Source of the DNA: Solicoccozyma terricola
Lineage: Eukaryota; Basidiomycota; Tremellomycetes; Filobasidiales; Piskurozymaceae
Length of the DNA: 64,000 nt
NCBI GenBank assembly: GCA_001600875.1
Contig: BCLD01000011.1
Coordinates: 124,001-188,000, forward strand
Reading direction: 5' to 3'
Shown: positions 1 through 14,562 of the stretch, in pieces
How the letters are laid out: each line of letters opens with the position of its first letter
How positions within the stretch are numbered: the first letter of the stretch is position 1
Notes under the pieces: model-generated
What the model saw: only the letters and a program-made list of their open reading frames with translations
What the model was told of the DNA's origin: nothing
Database searches by the model: none
Position numbers and translations under genes: made by a program

Positions 1-3266
<3,266 letters not shown>

Positions 3267-3569
3267 TCAGGGAGATTACAAGGCTATTACAAGGCAAGTA
3301 TTTGTGGGGTTCTTTTTCAATGAAAACAGACAACAAAGGAGGAAATATCAAGGGTCATTTGGCAGGCAATTCCTATCCTTTGAAGGTATCCCTTTGAAAT
3401 GGTGCAGATGGTGGAATGATACACACATCTTTACCAGACTTCCAAAGGCTTGGTTACTCCTCACCAAACTTGAATATCTTCTGGTTGATTTGACCCCCCT
3501 ATATGAGCATGGTCTGGATATCCTGACTATCGCTCTCTACATGTATCGACTGTAGACACTGTAGACTGG

Positions 3570-3660
3570 CGCATGTAACGGTCTGACGACTATCGTCACA
3601 CTCGAGGATAGATAGTCACTTGACTCTCTATCCAATATCGATCAGGCAATCCTAAGTCCA
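3570..3660 (+). repeat. Dispersed repeat, copy 1 (second copy at 24,741-24,826)
   Basis: The two stretches align over about 85-90 bases with small substitutions and indels. The best part reads GGATAGAtagTCAC..GACTCTCTATCC at 3,606-3,632 and GGATAGActagTCAC..GACACTCTATCC in the second copy. Copy 1 lies just beyond the 5' side of the CpG-poor ABC transporter block. Confidence 0.65.
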
Positions 3661-4815
3661 GGCGAGGTTGGTTGAGGTCGGTCAAGATCAACTGGTGTGT
3701 CGTTCGCATGTGTGCAAGCGGCTTCTACTAGGATATAGGGACCATATCTTCGGGCGTGTTGGGTTTTTCTACAACTGCAAACTCAATTCCACTTTGAGCA
3801 TGGAATTGTGGCCTTTTGCCATAATGGTGAGAGGTCCGGTTAATGAGTGTTACTTTGCCAGTTACATTCTTTACAACTTCACTTAGTAATGTCTAATGTT
3901 GAGTGCCTATGGGCAAAGGTCGGTCATGTAATGCAGCGTTCCCTAAGAATGTCGCATACAATGGATAATATTGCTCGAGGAAAGAGAGCAATACAAAGAG
4001 ACATACAAAAGGCTTCCTTATGTACCTAAAATGGACAGGGAAACCCTGGCTGCTCGCCAGTCCTGTACGGGCCATACCGGCTAATGCCGGCATCCCTCAA
4101 ACGACCATATTTGCAATACGGATCGTGACATCCAAAATCCTAAGCGTTCTTGGACCTCCTATGGCGTCCGGGCCATCTGCCAAGGTGCCAAAAGGTATCC
4201 TGGCAATCCCCATTCGTCCATGTCTTGATCGGGACGTCCCATAGGGTATCATCATAAGTCGCTTTGGTCGGTGATACTCGGCTATGAGGATGGAGACTGG
4301 AAGTGAGCTGGTGTAAGGCCCAGATGGGTCGTGGCGGGTCGATACCCATTGATGACGACAGGGAGGTGGAACAGAAGAACGTTGATGGATGGCATGCGAC
4401 CATTTATCCATATCGAACGGTCGTCGGGCCACGTAGCGGGGCGGAGGTCCTTTAGCGCTGTGTACCTCCTACAGGACACAGCAACGGGGCGACGGTTGTA
4501 GTCAGGGGTGACTCTGATATTGGGCGACGCGTATGATGACGTATCGCCAGCGAGCGATACCCTAGAGCGGTGGTGATAGGGGGTCGTTGTTCGTATCAGA
4601 GGAATTCCCGTGACAACCAATCACACCTACATTGGTTCTGATGCATCTGCATCGATTCTGTCATAGCTTCATTGGAACTGGTGTACGTACGTACATCGAG
4701 ACCCATGCACCTACACCACATCCGATGCAAGCCGTTCCCCTCCTCTCCTGCCTACTTCGCTCTCTCGTGACTTTCCACTCTCTATGCGAGTTCTCTTTTG
4801 TTTCACCACTGACTT

Positions 4816-5143
4816 CGACTATAAAGATGGAACCCTTATGGCCCTCTTTCCCTCTTTGTATGTTAATGATCATCATTCCGTGACTCTGCAATTGCCACTG
4901 GCATCTCCTCTAATTGTACCATCGACTCAGGTTCGCTACCTCAAACACATGAATACTACATTAAGACATATATTACAATCATATACATGTATGATAGGTG
5001 AGTTAGGATATAGATCTGAAACTAACTTTCATGAGTTCCTGAATACTGTCACAGCAGTCCTCTCTGCATTAGCCTTTTAGTCCTACTACGTGATACGAGT
5101 AGTCCGAAAACCACGAAGTCCTACGAACGACCAGCACCTGACA
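4816..5143 (+). repeat. LTR-like repeat, copy 1
   Basis: It aligns along its whole length with 26,189-26,514. Both begin at an ACTATAAAG TATA-like box, share phrases such as ATAGATCTGAAACTAACTT and GCCTTTTAGTCCTA, and end with CCAGCACCTGACA. A partial third copy starts near 21,340, and the ending alone recurs at 27,118-27,130. A TATA box and a terminal TGACA are what one expects of a solo LTR, but no matching 5' TGTCA end, target duplication or internal retrotransposon gene could be placed. Confidence 0.6.
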
Positions 5144-6269
5144 CCGTTCCCTCGGGATCCTCGTATCCGGTCCATATCTGTTCACCACCTCTCTTTCTCC
5201 GATTGGTTCGCTTACACACACTCATTAGTATTCACCGCTCCGAAGGCATTCACCGTAGTCACCACATGGTCACCGATGGGATCTCGACAGCCAATTGGTT
5301 CTTCTCGCTGATCCTACATATCTCTTTGGCCCGGATTCCTCTTTTTCTTGTCTTTTTCTCTATCTCGCTATGCCTGATATGCTCTTGTATATAGGGAGCC
5401 AGCCCTGATATTCGGTGGATGGCTTTTCCCTCTTCTTCACCTTGTATTAGAAACAGTCTTGCGGAGTGCACCTCCGGTGTAATGTGACGCAAGCTGGTGT
5501 TGAAGAAGGAGACTGATGGAAAGATGGCGCATTCAGTAATGAGGCCATGAATGTGGTGAAACAAGTGGTTGGTGACTTGAAGAGTTCTGCCGTAACCAAG
5601 CATCTGGGAAAGTGAAATACATCCTCTATTTGAAAACGCAGCGTCCCTCTCATTCCTCTTCCTCCAACTGATCTGGACAGGTAGCGGAGAGACTGAACAA
5701 TTCGACAATGTTGGGCTGTATTTGTGGCTTGATCAATAGCCATACCGGCTTTGTAACGAATCAAGGGGATTCTCGACCGAGTCGACTCAGCTCGAACCTC
5801 ATTTGGCATTACCGACCCGTTAATGCCAGACCGTTATTAACGTACCGTTAATACCGACGCGTCATCGACGACGCGGAGATGCCGGACCTGCATCTCCACC
5901 CCGTGATTCCCCTACCGTCAATCAAGCCCTGGCTTCGCCCGACCATATCGACTCCCTTTTTGCCACTTTCCCTTGTCTCCAAAGCCATATATAAAGCGAC
6001 CGTTCTCAAGGCTGTTTGTCCCCTCTCTTTCTCTTTTCACCCTGTAATCAGCGAGACATAGCTATCTATACCTATACCTCTATTCTCACATTCGCCCATT
6101 ACAGTCGACTCCATCGGACTAGCTATCCAAGTCACTCTACTCCAACACTAGTCTATTCTATTGCCGGTGTATCAAGGCAAGGTCTGAAACCAACATTTGC
6201 AGGACCACGCATACAAGTCTCAGCCGATCCGATGAGAGTTACTTAGGTCGACGATATCGACCAGGGGTA

Positions 6270-6778
6270 CTACCCATCGGATAGGATCAGCGCACGACAG
6301 GCTTGTAGTCGGGTGTTAAAAGGTCCAAATGAGCCATTCTGGAATGCCGAAGAAGGTGTAGTTTGGAGGCCTTCCAGAGCCGCCGTTGCATTGTTTTGGA
6401 GGATTGCAAGTGGCACACAAAGGTCGAGGGTGGACGCTAGGTCCTGTGGTATGATTTGGCGGTCACTGATAGTTCCGGCATATAAGAGAACCGCAGGAAT
6501 TTGAAGACTGCTTTCAAGGGTTTCAAAGACGTCGGCGTATTCTCCCGCCCCGCCACGGGAAATGATAAAACTTTGAAACACCCTGTTTTGATGACTACTC
6601 TTTCGATCCACCGTTTAGGTACGTCAACGAAAAGAATCATTCGCCTACGACCGTCTGCTTTTCGCCCTGTCGGATTGCCAATCACCTTGCATACGGACAA
6701 CATGGCGGTGGGTGTGGTCGTTGATCGTTGGTCGTGGGACTGGCACGTTTGACTGAGGTTCGCTGCGAGCGTGCGCAT
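6270..6778 (-). CDS. Possible hypothetical gene fragment
   Basis: Two adjoining minus-strand open frames (6,778-6,437 and 6,611-6,270) could be exons of one gene. The second runs more than 110 codons with no stop and fairly even codon use, and ends ALILSDG then a stop. No domain is recognised and a splice junction between them could not be fixed. It may be a remnant or chance. Confidence 0.22.
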
Positions 6779-6818
6779 TGGTCAAGTAGGGTATGCCATA
6801 TTAAAATATTACGAGGAA

Positions 6819-7300
6819 TTATTCCATAACCAATCGTCTCCTGAATGCAGCATCATTCCAGCCGTCCGTGGCGACTCGCGATGATCGAATAACAGCGAGG
6901 ACGTCTATGCGTCGGATTTCATGGCGCAGCGGTGTATCTATGAAAGGCACCCACTGATGAGCTCGAGTGCTGATTCGTCTCCGTGTCCGTTCACAATGTA
7001 AACTCACCCACTCAGGAACATTTCAAACTGCGAGTAGAAATCTGCATACCTCGCTTGCCAATCCTTCGAGGAGTCGAAGATGGTCCGCCCGAGTTCGACC
7101 CCAACCGCCGACGACGACGACGAGGACGCTTCCTCCCGATCACCAAGTACTGCTTCGTCGTAAGAATCCCTATGACTCTCAAGAATGGATTGTATTCCCT
7201 TCTGGTAAGCCAAAGAGTTTTTAGCCTTTGGCATGACCAGGCGTCGAAGTCTAGGAGTTGGCGATGGGCCGTTGTATTGACGGCGGATTCGTGGGGGCCT
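6819..7300 (-). CDS. Small hypothetical protein with a serine tract
   Basis: A minus-strand exon starts after an acceptor (CAACACAG) at about 7,300 and encodes MPKAKNSLAYQKG (Met near 7,238), a seven-Ser tract and SKDWQARYADFYSQFEMFL down to about 7,012. A GTGAGT donor follows, and a plausible last exon ends RRRLVME at 6,819. The frame across this intron did not join cleanly, so the last exon is uncertain. The intron before the main exon contains a 21-base poly-C (sense) just upstream of its acceptor. Charged, probably helical and not recognised; it looks coding rather than random. Confidence 0.35.
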
Positions 7301-7307
7301 CTGTGTT

Positions 7308-7328
7308 GGGGGGGGGGGGGGGGGGGGG
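7308..7328. repeat. Homopolymer of 21 G
   Basis: Uninterrupted G run on the + strand. In the sense of the minus-strand gene here it is a poly-C only five bases from a candidate 3' splice AG. Confidence 0.9.
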
Positions 7329-7461
7329 TTAGGTGTCTGCTCGAAGAAGGACGCCGCAGAGGGAGAACAAACACACCTCACAAACAATCCGCTTTGCTAA
7401 ACCTTGTGTAGGTTAGTAACCATTGTAGTAACTACGATTGACTACGGATGACTACAGATGA

Positions 7462-7542
7462 CTGCACTACACTACATTGTGTACACCCAGAAAAAGTTGA
7501 CTACACTACACTACAGAGGGCAAAAAATGTAGTGTAGTGCAG
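7462..7542. repeat. Palindromic repeat; core has an inverted copy at 19,811-19,847
   Basis: The 15-base arm CTGCACTACACTACA (7,462-7,476) is the exact reverse complement of TGTAGTGTAGTGCAG (7,528-7,542). A tighter hairpin inside (7,504-7,540) pairs CACTACACTACA with TGTAGTGTAGTG around the loop GAGGGCAAAAAA. The 37-base core matches 19,811-19,847 on the opposite strand at 35 of 37 positions. The rest of 7,400-7,700 holds no gene that I can see. Confidence 0.8.
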
Positions 7543-7701
7543 ACATTGGAGCGTAGGTGAATGTGCTGCCTAGAAATGGCGGAGATGAACCACGTGGCCA
7601 TTCCTAGGCACGTGAAGAGTGCTCATATTCAACATTGACACACATTACGGCAGAAAGACTTTAGGTTATGTAGGGGGGAAGCTGGTTAATGTCCGGACGC
7701 A

Positions 7702-8806
7702 TTAGACCTCGATACAGACCTTGCCCACGTGGGAACCACCTTGCAAATACTTGTACGCTTCCAAAGCATACTCAAACTCGAACACCTTGTCGACCGGTAT
7801 CTTAAGTTCTCTAGCACACACGAATCGAACGAGTTCCTCCAAGTATTGCTTGGAACCGACCGTGATGCCCCGGACGATGGCACCTTTACTGAGCGCTAAG
7901 CCGGCAACATCCGCATGTTTGCCCTCAGGATCGGCAAGAAAGCCAATCACCGTAATCAAACCGCCCATCTTGATGGCCTCGAAACTCTGCTCAATGGTTC
8001 CAGCCCCTCCGTTCTCGATAACAACGTCGACGCCAACTCCACCCGTCAATCGACGAGCCTCCTCACCCCACTTTGAGTGCGTTTTGTAGTTGATGCAAAG
8101 GTCGGCGCCGTATCGCTCCTTNACAAGCTTAAGCTTATCATCCGAAGAAGAGGTGACGATGACGGTGCAGCCAAAGGCTTTGGCCAGGATGAGAACCGTC
8201 ATCGAAACTCCGCCGGTACCTGTGAAGGCGGAAAAGACACCCTGAGCATCGAAAGACGAGAGACCGCCCGTCAATCACCGGACANTCACCCTGGACAAGA
8301 ATGGTTTGACCAGGACGGATGGTCACGGGTCCAAAAAGAGCATTCCAAGCCGTAACGCCCGTACAAACCAACGAGGCCAATTGTGGATATCCCAGCTTGC
8401 TATTCTCTGGAATCTTGACCAACATAGAAGATGGGACAACANCGTATTGACGCAAGNATCCGTCGACCGGCCCTCCATGACCGTGCTTCCAATCAAGTTG
8501 AGGCCCATAGAGGTTGGTACCGTCAAAAGCCACGAGCACCCTGTCGCCAACAGTGAAACCCTCGACGTTCTCTCCGAGCGTTTTGATGACGGCTGCACAG
8601 TCGGAAACCGGGACTACGCTTTTCGCAATTTCAAAGGGATAAGTACCGTTGGCAACGACGATGTCTCGATAGTTGAGGGCTAGTGCTTTGATCTCGATGA
8701 GGACCTCCCATTTGAAAGGAGAGGGGATGTCCTCTGTGAACCTTTTGATGTCATCAAAGAGAGGAGAGTGTCCGGTAACACGGTAAACAATCTGTTGCGT
8801 TAACAT
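7702..8806 (-). CDS. Quinone oxidoreductase-like NAD(P)-dependent alcohol dehydrogenase (MDR superfamily)
   Basis: Medium-chain dehydrogenase/reductase that would reduce a quinone, enone or carbonyl with NAD(P)H in the cytosol. It has an N-terminal GroES-like domain (ALNYRDIVVANGTYPF, VSDCAAVIKTLGENV, VGDRV) and a Rossmann domain (ILVQG joined across an intron to TGGVSMTVLILAKAFGC, then YGADLCINYKT, GVDVVIENGG, GGLITVIGF). It ends GGSHVGKVCIEV. The catalytic and structural zinc Cys sets of classical alcohol dehydrogenases are absent, which points to the zinc-free QOR branch. One intron of about 70 bases lies near 8,215-8,290. Four N bases (8,122; 8,285; 8,442; 8,457) fall inside, so some residues are unknown. 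Length, about 345 residues, is normal. Confidence 0.85.
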
Positions 8807-8885
8807 GACTGATTATTAGAGAGGGGCGTGGTTGAGACGATCCTTTGAGTCCACGTTGAACAGGTGATGTATGTTGTGTCATCGG

Positions 8886-9210
8886 TCTAAGGATCTACAA
8901 GGCGCGTCAACAAGCGATAGGCGTCTGTCTCCCTTTGTCAGCGGGATATACCCCGGGTCGGAGCCGGAACCCGCTTGCTGCCCAATGAGTTCTGAGAGGA
9001 CCGTGGGGTGTTTAACGGCGGCAAGATCACCCGAATGCATCCAGCTTGCGCTAAGCCCCTTGGCTGTGCCCTGTGGGTCGTCATCAAATACTCCTTCAAT
9101 AACGCTCTGGGGGAAGGCGCCAGCAACTCGGTCTTCAGCAACGGAAGCAATGCCAATAAACTGACTGTTGACCGCTCATATCCTGAGGACTTCGTGCACG
9201 ATTGCATGGT
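8886..9210 (-). other. Coding-like minus-strand open frame, unrecognised
   Basis: Between the QOR gene and the hydrolase, the minus strand has about 105 codons without a stop, from around 9,200 down to 8,886. It includes GVFDDDPQGTAKGL and HPTVLSELIGQQAGS. Codon choice looks coding, but there is no clear start and no known family. It may be an exon of a lost gene or part of an untranslated region. Confidence 0.22.
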
Positions 9211-9493
9211 TGCAAAGACGAAAAGCCGCCGAGCTGGACAGAATATGGAAGACGTCGTCATCGACCGTGAGAATTTTCGGGGTTTTGTGAAATAGCAATT
9301 GACGTTTCGGTGTCATGTTGGTACACATACATCGCAGCCAGTTTTAATCATATAGCTATGCTCTGGTTATATGCCGAATCAGGACACGACTCATAGAGCG
9401 AAGGCACACACTGATAGCGGTGCGATACGCAAAACAACGATATGTAAATACATCGTATCCTCCTTCGGCAATCGCGACTAAAACTTGTTCTCA

Positions 9494-10828
9494 TCACGCC
9501 TTCATATGCTTCACCGCAAACGCCAAACCGGGTTCCAAAGCCTCTTCCCACCAGTTCACTCCTTCCGGCCAGTCCGATTCGTGACGCTCGGCGATACCAT
9601 NNGNCATTCCGTTTGCTCTGGCGAGCTCCACGGGAACACCATTCTCCTCGAAAGCCGACCTCAACTTGTACGAGTGCATGGGATCGAGCAGAGTGTCGTT
9701 CGTTGCTACGATCACGAACCCTGGAGGGAACTCGCTGTTGACGCAATGGATAGGGGAGTCGATGTTGGGGAAAGGTGGATCACATTCGAATTGGTACGCA
9801 TTCAGACATCCATATTTGATGTGCTAGCGAAGTAATTTTCGGACGGTGAGTGAGTGAAACTTCAAGACGAAAGTGTTCTGTTCACTGACACTAAGTAGCC
9901 ACTTCAGCCTGTTCTCGAACTGGTGACCCTTAGCGTTGCCCCAGTCTCTGCGAACAGCGCATTGTCACAAAGAGTCAAGTCACAGAGTCGTCGGACTGCA
10001 AGTAACAGGGCGTAACAGGGCGCCCCAAAGACTCACTGGACGCGTGCTTCCGTCGACACATTCTCCTTCAAAACATCTTGGATGATCTGCCAGTCCTCCG
10101 GGTTATCCTCCTTGAGTTTCTCGATCGCACCAATAGGCTCAGTGAAGGTCATATTGCTGTCCGAGTTGATGTAAGTGCACACGACCGCCTTGAGTGGTTG
10201 CAATCGACAGTCCTGTTCCGCTGCGGCGTTATAGGCCAAGATATCATGCGTGAGAAAGATTGTGCCGGTCGCGCCTGCTGACCATCCCATGCAGGACATC
10301 CTGGTGGCGTCGATTTTAGCCGAGCTGCCTTTTGAAACCAAGGCAGCGTTCAGTTTTGTTTGGAGAAAGATGTACGCGTCCAACAAGTCCTCACGGATCT
10401 GCTTCATGCGAACACTACGCGGGTTGATCAAAAAATCATCAGCAAGCGGTCTTCTGTCGTTGTAGGTAAATATCTCGACGACGTACTGAGGCAGAAGACG
10501 GTATCCTATAGAGCACACAGACACACCGTTGTCCAACAAGTAGTTTACTTGGTTGTACGGAACATGAACCGATTCGCCCAAGGTGAATCCACCTCCGTGA
10601 ATCATGATCGCTGGGCGGCGGCAAGATATCTAATAAGCACCGCATGTATTTACGAACGAGTCGCAACGGCCAGAGCTCACCGAGAGGAAAGAGACTCGAT
10701 TTCTCCTCGCCTTGACTCGCTGGTCCAGGAAGCCAAAGATCAACGGTACACCCTCCGTTGGTACAGTCCTGAACCGGCTTATACACGAATCGAGCAAACG
10801 CTGGAACAGTATTAGATCTTGCAGTCAT
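9494..10828 (-). CDS. Alpha/beta-hydrolase (esterase/lipase-like)
   Basis: Serine hydrolase of the alpha/beta-fold, type with an HGGG oxyanion motif. The first exon (MTARSNTVPAFARFVY..) joins across a short intron to IMIHGGGFTLGES, followed by a GYRLLPQ strand. The nucleophile elbow is GWSAG, the acid region is ATNDTLLDP, and a His is expected in NGMxxGIAE, where three N bases (9,601, 9,602, 9,604) hide it. It ends FAVKHMKA. Three or four exons are needed. The one near 9,880-9,960 (DWGNAKGHQFENRLKW) is the least certain. The family is close to BD-FAE and carboxylesterase-type enzymes; the ester substrate cannot be told. No linked pathway genes are evident. Confidence 0.8.
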
Positions 10829-11828
10829 GTAGCGAGAATGATTGTGAGTTGGTTTGGCAAGGAAAGAGTGGTCTTGTCTTTCTGCGGAGGACGAACTTTG
10901 GAGCTGGAGTATTGGTCATGCGGCGAAACATTGCACCATGGTCGGGGAAACACACAACCGCGGTGCCCCACAAACGCGGTGCCCCATGTCCGCAATTGTT
11001 GCGATTAGGTGTAAAATGAGATGTAATAATTGTCTACCCTTCTAACGAAGAGAGAGAATTCCCTAGAAAGACCTATATACTGAGAGGAACAAAAGAGAGA
11101 GCCAACTGGTTAGGACAATGACAGAACCATGTCCCACAGGTGCAGAGACCTGTTCCAGATGCTATACATGTCTTAAAGCCAAAGAGAAAAGAGGGCAAAA
11201 AGAGCCTATTGTCGGGAGATGAGAATTTGAGGGGCGAGCTGAAATCACGTGATTTTCAACAGCAATACATCACCCCCAAGTCCGTTTTTAAAGAGGAAAG
11301 ATTAGCCATCCGCGGAACTTGTTCATTCATCACGTGCCACCCATGGTCAACCAGGACATCTGGGGTTAATGACGTGTCTCGAGAGAAGTAGTGGACGTTG
11401 TGCCTGAGCACCGGTATCTAAACTTCCTACAACATCAACAACCAGGGTGGCATCCATACTGCCTTCATGAAATGTTGTCCGCAAGACATATGTATGAGAA
11501 TTCACCTAATGTTGTCCGCACGACATATGTATGAGAATTCACCTTCTCCGTAACAATCATCGCAAGCATCCCATTCACCAGGATACTCCCATCCACAGGT
11601 CGACACATTCATGTATACATATGTATATTGGGCTCCCTTTTCTACTGCATGATTTGCGCTTATACGTCTTTTCAGTGATAATGGCCTGCACCGCGATCAA
11701 ACCCTGCGTCAGAACTCTTTAACAACATCAACAGGTTGATGTTCGTCATTGTAGGCACTGAGACGTATCTGTTTCATCGGCCACCCAACGGACCCCAACA
11801 GGATGCAGTTCAACCTGCCCGGCAAATC
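10829..11828. other. Intergenic region
   Basis: No convincing coding region on either strand. It contains the tandem duplication at 11,471-11,544 and short overlapping open frames only. Confidence 0.5.
11471..11544. repeat. Tandem duplication, 37 bp x 2
   Basis: AATGTTGTCCGCAAGACATA.. (11,471-11,507) is repeated at once at 11,508-11,544 with one A/C difference. Confidence 0.95.
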
Positions 11829-12800
11829 CTATGCGCGGGCGTTTTGCTCGGAAGGGTTGGGCAAGTCGAACGGCGCATCGTCACGCCGCTCAGCCAGGAT
11901 GAGATGCTCAAATGTCGACGACCATGCGGTGCGGGGTGTGAACGTGGGGAGATTCCACAGCTGGCCAAGGGTGGCGATGATGGATGAGGCCGAGTACTCT
12001 CCGCCCTGGTTGGCGCTCTTGTGCTCCACAATGCCCTTGCCCACCCAGGGCGAGATGAGCATCGTAGGCACTCGGANACCCAGCCGGTCGAAANGAAAAG
12101 TAATGTTAACGCCGTCCAGCGCTGCCTCGCTGTAGGTCAGGTTGTCGCCCGCAGGGACATTGACTGGCGGAGGAACGTGGTCGGCAAATCCGCCTGCGGT
12201 AGTGAGCACTTAAGTGTCAGCGATGCGACAATATATGATGCGGGCCTTGCCCTGCCCTGCCCTGCCCCCGCCCTCACCATGCTCGTCGAATGTCAGAACA
12301 AACAGCGTCTCATTCCATTGGGGGGAAGTCCGGAGTGCATCGTAAACCTTCTTGACAAAGGCTTCACCCATACCGACTGGGGATGGCGGGTGAAACGAGT
12401 CGTAGCTGCAGCATTCTGGGTTGATATAGGAGAGCTGGGGGAGTTTACCGTCTTTGGCGTTGGTGTAGAACTGGCTGAGGGGCTTGATGTTGGTCTCGTA
12501 TGCCTTGGTTTGGACGGTCCAGTTGTAAAACAAGGCATCCGGATTGAATCCGCCCGAGGCTTTGTCGTTCGGTGTGATGTAAACAGCAGTCGCGTTCGTG
12601 GTGTTTGATTAGTTTATCCACGAGATGTTACTTCTCCGAGAGTGCCTGGAAGATGGAAAGCTGGGGAAGACCACCCCAGTAGAATCCTACGTCGTTACTA
12701 ACGGCCATGGCCGCGGGAGGTGCCCGAGGTGAGATAGGCGCGATTGGGATTGGTGGGACCTGGGACGTCAGCGAACCACCTGTCGAAGAGATGCCCGGAC
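11829..12800 (-). pseudogene. Broken, 5'-truncated phosphoesterase (phospholipase C/acid phosphatase family)
   Basis: The minus strand carries the C-terminal two thirds of a PF04185-type phosphoesterase: DRWFADVPGPTNPNRAY, GLPQLSIFQALSEK, YINPECCSYDSFHPP, FVLTFDEHGEGGG, GGFADHVPPP, VPTMLISPWVGKG and HKSANQGGEYSASSI. Matching family enzymes begin earlier with a metal-binding segment, and nothing of it can be found above 12,800. There are at least two apparent frameshifts (near 12,711 and 12,650) and an in-frame TAA near 12,620, plus N bases at 12,077 and 12,094. The intact C-terminal exons show that the lesions are confined to the upstream part. Either this is a decaying gene or the draft sequence is poor here; truncation makes the first more likely. 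Confidence 0.7.
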
Positions 12801-12986
12801 ATCCGAGAGATGTTTCACCAAGTACAAACTGATATTCAAGCTAAAGAAAAAGCAGAAGCAAAGCAGAAAAGGAGACAGTTGGTGTTGATCGGTCGAGGGA
12901 AAGAAATCCTGGCGGCGAACGCAGCCAAGAAGGAAAGGGAGAGGGAGGCGGCGGCGGCGAGGGTAGCAAGCGATGGTCTTGATTAA
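12744..12986 (+). CDS. Possible small charged coiled-coil fragment
   Basis: An open frame on the + strand from 12,744 ends at 12,986 with a Lys/Glu/Ala-rich helix (QAKEKAEAKQKRRQL, then AAKKERERE). Only the part from about 12,810 looks coding, and the start overlaps the phosphoesterase remnant. It may be the last exon of a gene whose 5' part is missing. No family is recognised. Confidence 0.22.
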   Translation: MGLVGPGTSANHLSKRCPDIREMFHQVQTDIQAKEKAEAKQKRRQLVLIGRGKEILAANAAKKEREREAAAARVASDGLD

Positions 12987-14562
12987 AACTCGAGTCCGAC
13001 GCTGACCCTCACCTCAGCGACCAAAAACAAAGAGCGGAAGCGCCGAGAGTGATATCATGGGTCGAAATCTTTGTAGAATGATATAATCTCCCTATAATCA
13101 TGTTTATTTGACCGCTACTCACTCCTACTACAAAGGACTGCTGCAGGTACGGTATGGTATGAACATGACTTGATGAGAGGTTTCTTCGGCGGGGAGGAAG
13201 TTGCCACCGAACGAACGAACGGTACCTGGTTAAGATAGTATAGACTTGGGAAACCAAGGTAACGTATCACCGCAAGCTCATGCACGCCCTTGCGCGGCAC
13301 TTGCTGATCATTCCTAACAATCTTGTATATGTATTTTTTGACTGAATGGAACGAGTGGTGAACATTTTCGATTCAAAGATTGCAAGTCAGTCAGAAACCA
13401 AGAGTCCCACTTTTGGGTCCTTCCGCTGCAACCGTCAATTCATGCATCTGATGGAACATGTGGTATGAGCTGGACCCTGTGTCTGAAGTATATACTGCTG
13501 GTCCAAGACTGTTGTCTGAGTAGCCCTTCCAAGTCTGAAGTATGAGCCGACATTCTCAATCTGACCTCTGAGTACTTTCAATGTCTGCGATATGAGTGGG
13601 CAACCCGAGTCTGAGGTGTGCGCTGAGGATAGATTTTGAGAGGATAACTGTGAGATATGTAGTACATTATCTTCCGACTGCTCCCACCACCCCGTTTGGC
13701 TCCCGTGTCAAGTAACTTACACGTCAGATATGGATCCTTTTGTGTGCAGTCCTGCAGACTCCTCGTAGTTATTCGCAACTGCTCCTCTCGAGACCTCGTA
13801 ACGTGCTATACATGTCCTTCTCATACGTTCAAAATGTTACCGGTTCCTGGGACAGCTACTGTGGAAGTGTTGGGGATCGGATCGAAAGCCCAAGTACCGC
13901 TAGACGGAGGCGTTCCGAAGACGCAGCGTTGTGCTTTCCACATTCACCGCCTTGCCGTGAATACGGAGATCGTCGTAAATGGATGAAGCCTTCCGGATTC
14001 TCTTCATTGTCGCTTGGCCACTTCACCTGGTATATGCTCTTTGCTACACTCGCTCCCTCTTTCAGATTTCCCACCAAAGGGGGCAATCACCTTGTTGACA
14101 CTTCCGCCTACAGGTTGGAAGCCGAGGTTATCGAAAATCAACATGACATGACTGTCCAATACATGTGTTTCGTTTGTATTCTCATTGTGAATGTTTTTAT
14201 TTCGAGACACGATGTGAACAGGGTATCAACTTTATCGCCATTCGGACGGACCAACGATCAGCCGACCGGTAATTCAGGAGCTCATTCATCAGATCATTAA
14301 ATCGGACATTAGACATTAAAGTTATCGTAAAGGACATCAATCGCGAGAACGACGGAATACTGAATGGGGAGAACGTTCAAAGAGATGGGAGTGATTAAAA
14401 AGGTCGTAAGCGAGTCAGACATTAAAGGGCGCAAGGGAGGAAGTTGATGACGGAACGCCAAGTATTCTTTGAGCGAAGCTTTTGTTGTTGAATTGAAGAT
14501 CGTTGCAGTGGATGTGATACGAAAAGGGGGATAGAGGAAAACCGAACGGGTTCGTTACTGTC
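12987..14562. other. Intergenic region, no supported gene
   Basis: Only short overlapping frames are seen. One + strand stretch (13,831-13,983) reads MLPVPGTATVEVLGIG and onward for 50 codons, but nothing joins to it. Around 13,480-13,620 the phrase TCTGAAGTAT / TCTGAGT recurs irregularly. Confidence 0.4.

Larger units (their letters stand above)
3541..6269. other. Intergenic, repeat-derived stretch without a convincing gene
   Basis: This holds a repeat shared with 24.74-24.83 kb (3,570-3,660) and an LTR-like repeat (4,816-5,143). A segment at 4,593-4,616 contains the reverse complement of the GTCACGGGAATTCC motif seen at 24.85 and 25.42 kb. Short open frames of 60-150 codons exist on both strands near 4.1-4.6 and 5.3-5.8 kb, but they overlap one another and show no recognisable domain. 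A TATATAAAG box-like motif lies near 5,985, with pyrimidine-rich sequence after it similar to the start of the LTR-like repeats. I see no transposase, reverse transcriptase or integrase. Confidence 0.5.

Noticed and set aside
4097..4620. Several overlapping minus-strand frames of 87-112 codons
   Set aside because: They overlap in different frames, lack a recognisable family and have no supporting splice sites; likely chance in GC-rich spacer.
4816..5143. A complete LTR retrotransposon
   Set aside because: No gag, reverse transcriptase, integrase, primer site or paired terminal repeats were found near any copy.
8871..9295. Plus-strand frames of about 95 codons between the QOR and hydrolase genes
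   Set aside because: The minus strand reads more like coding sequence here, and the plus frames show no family or start context.
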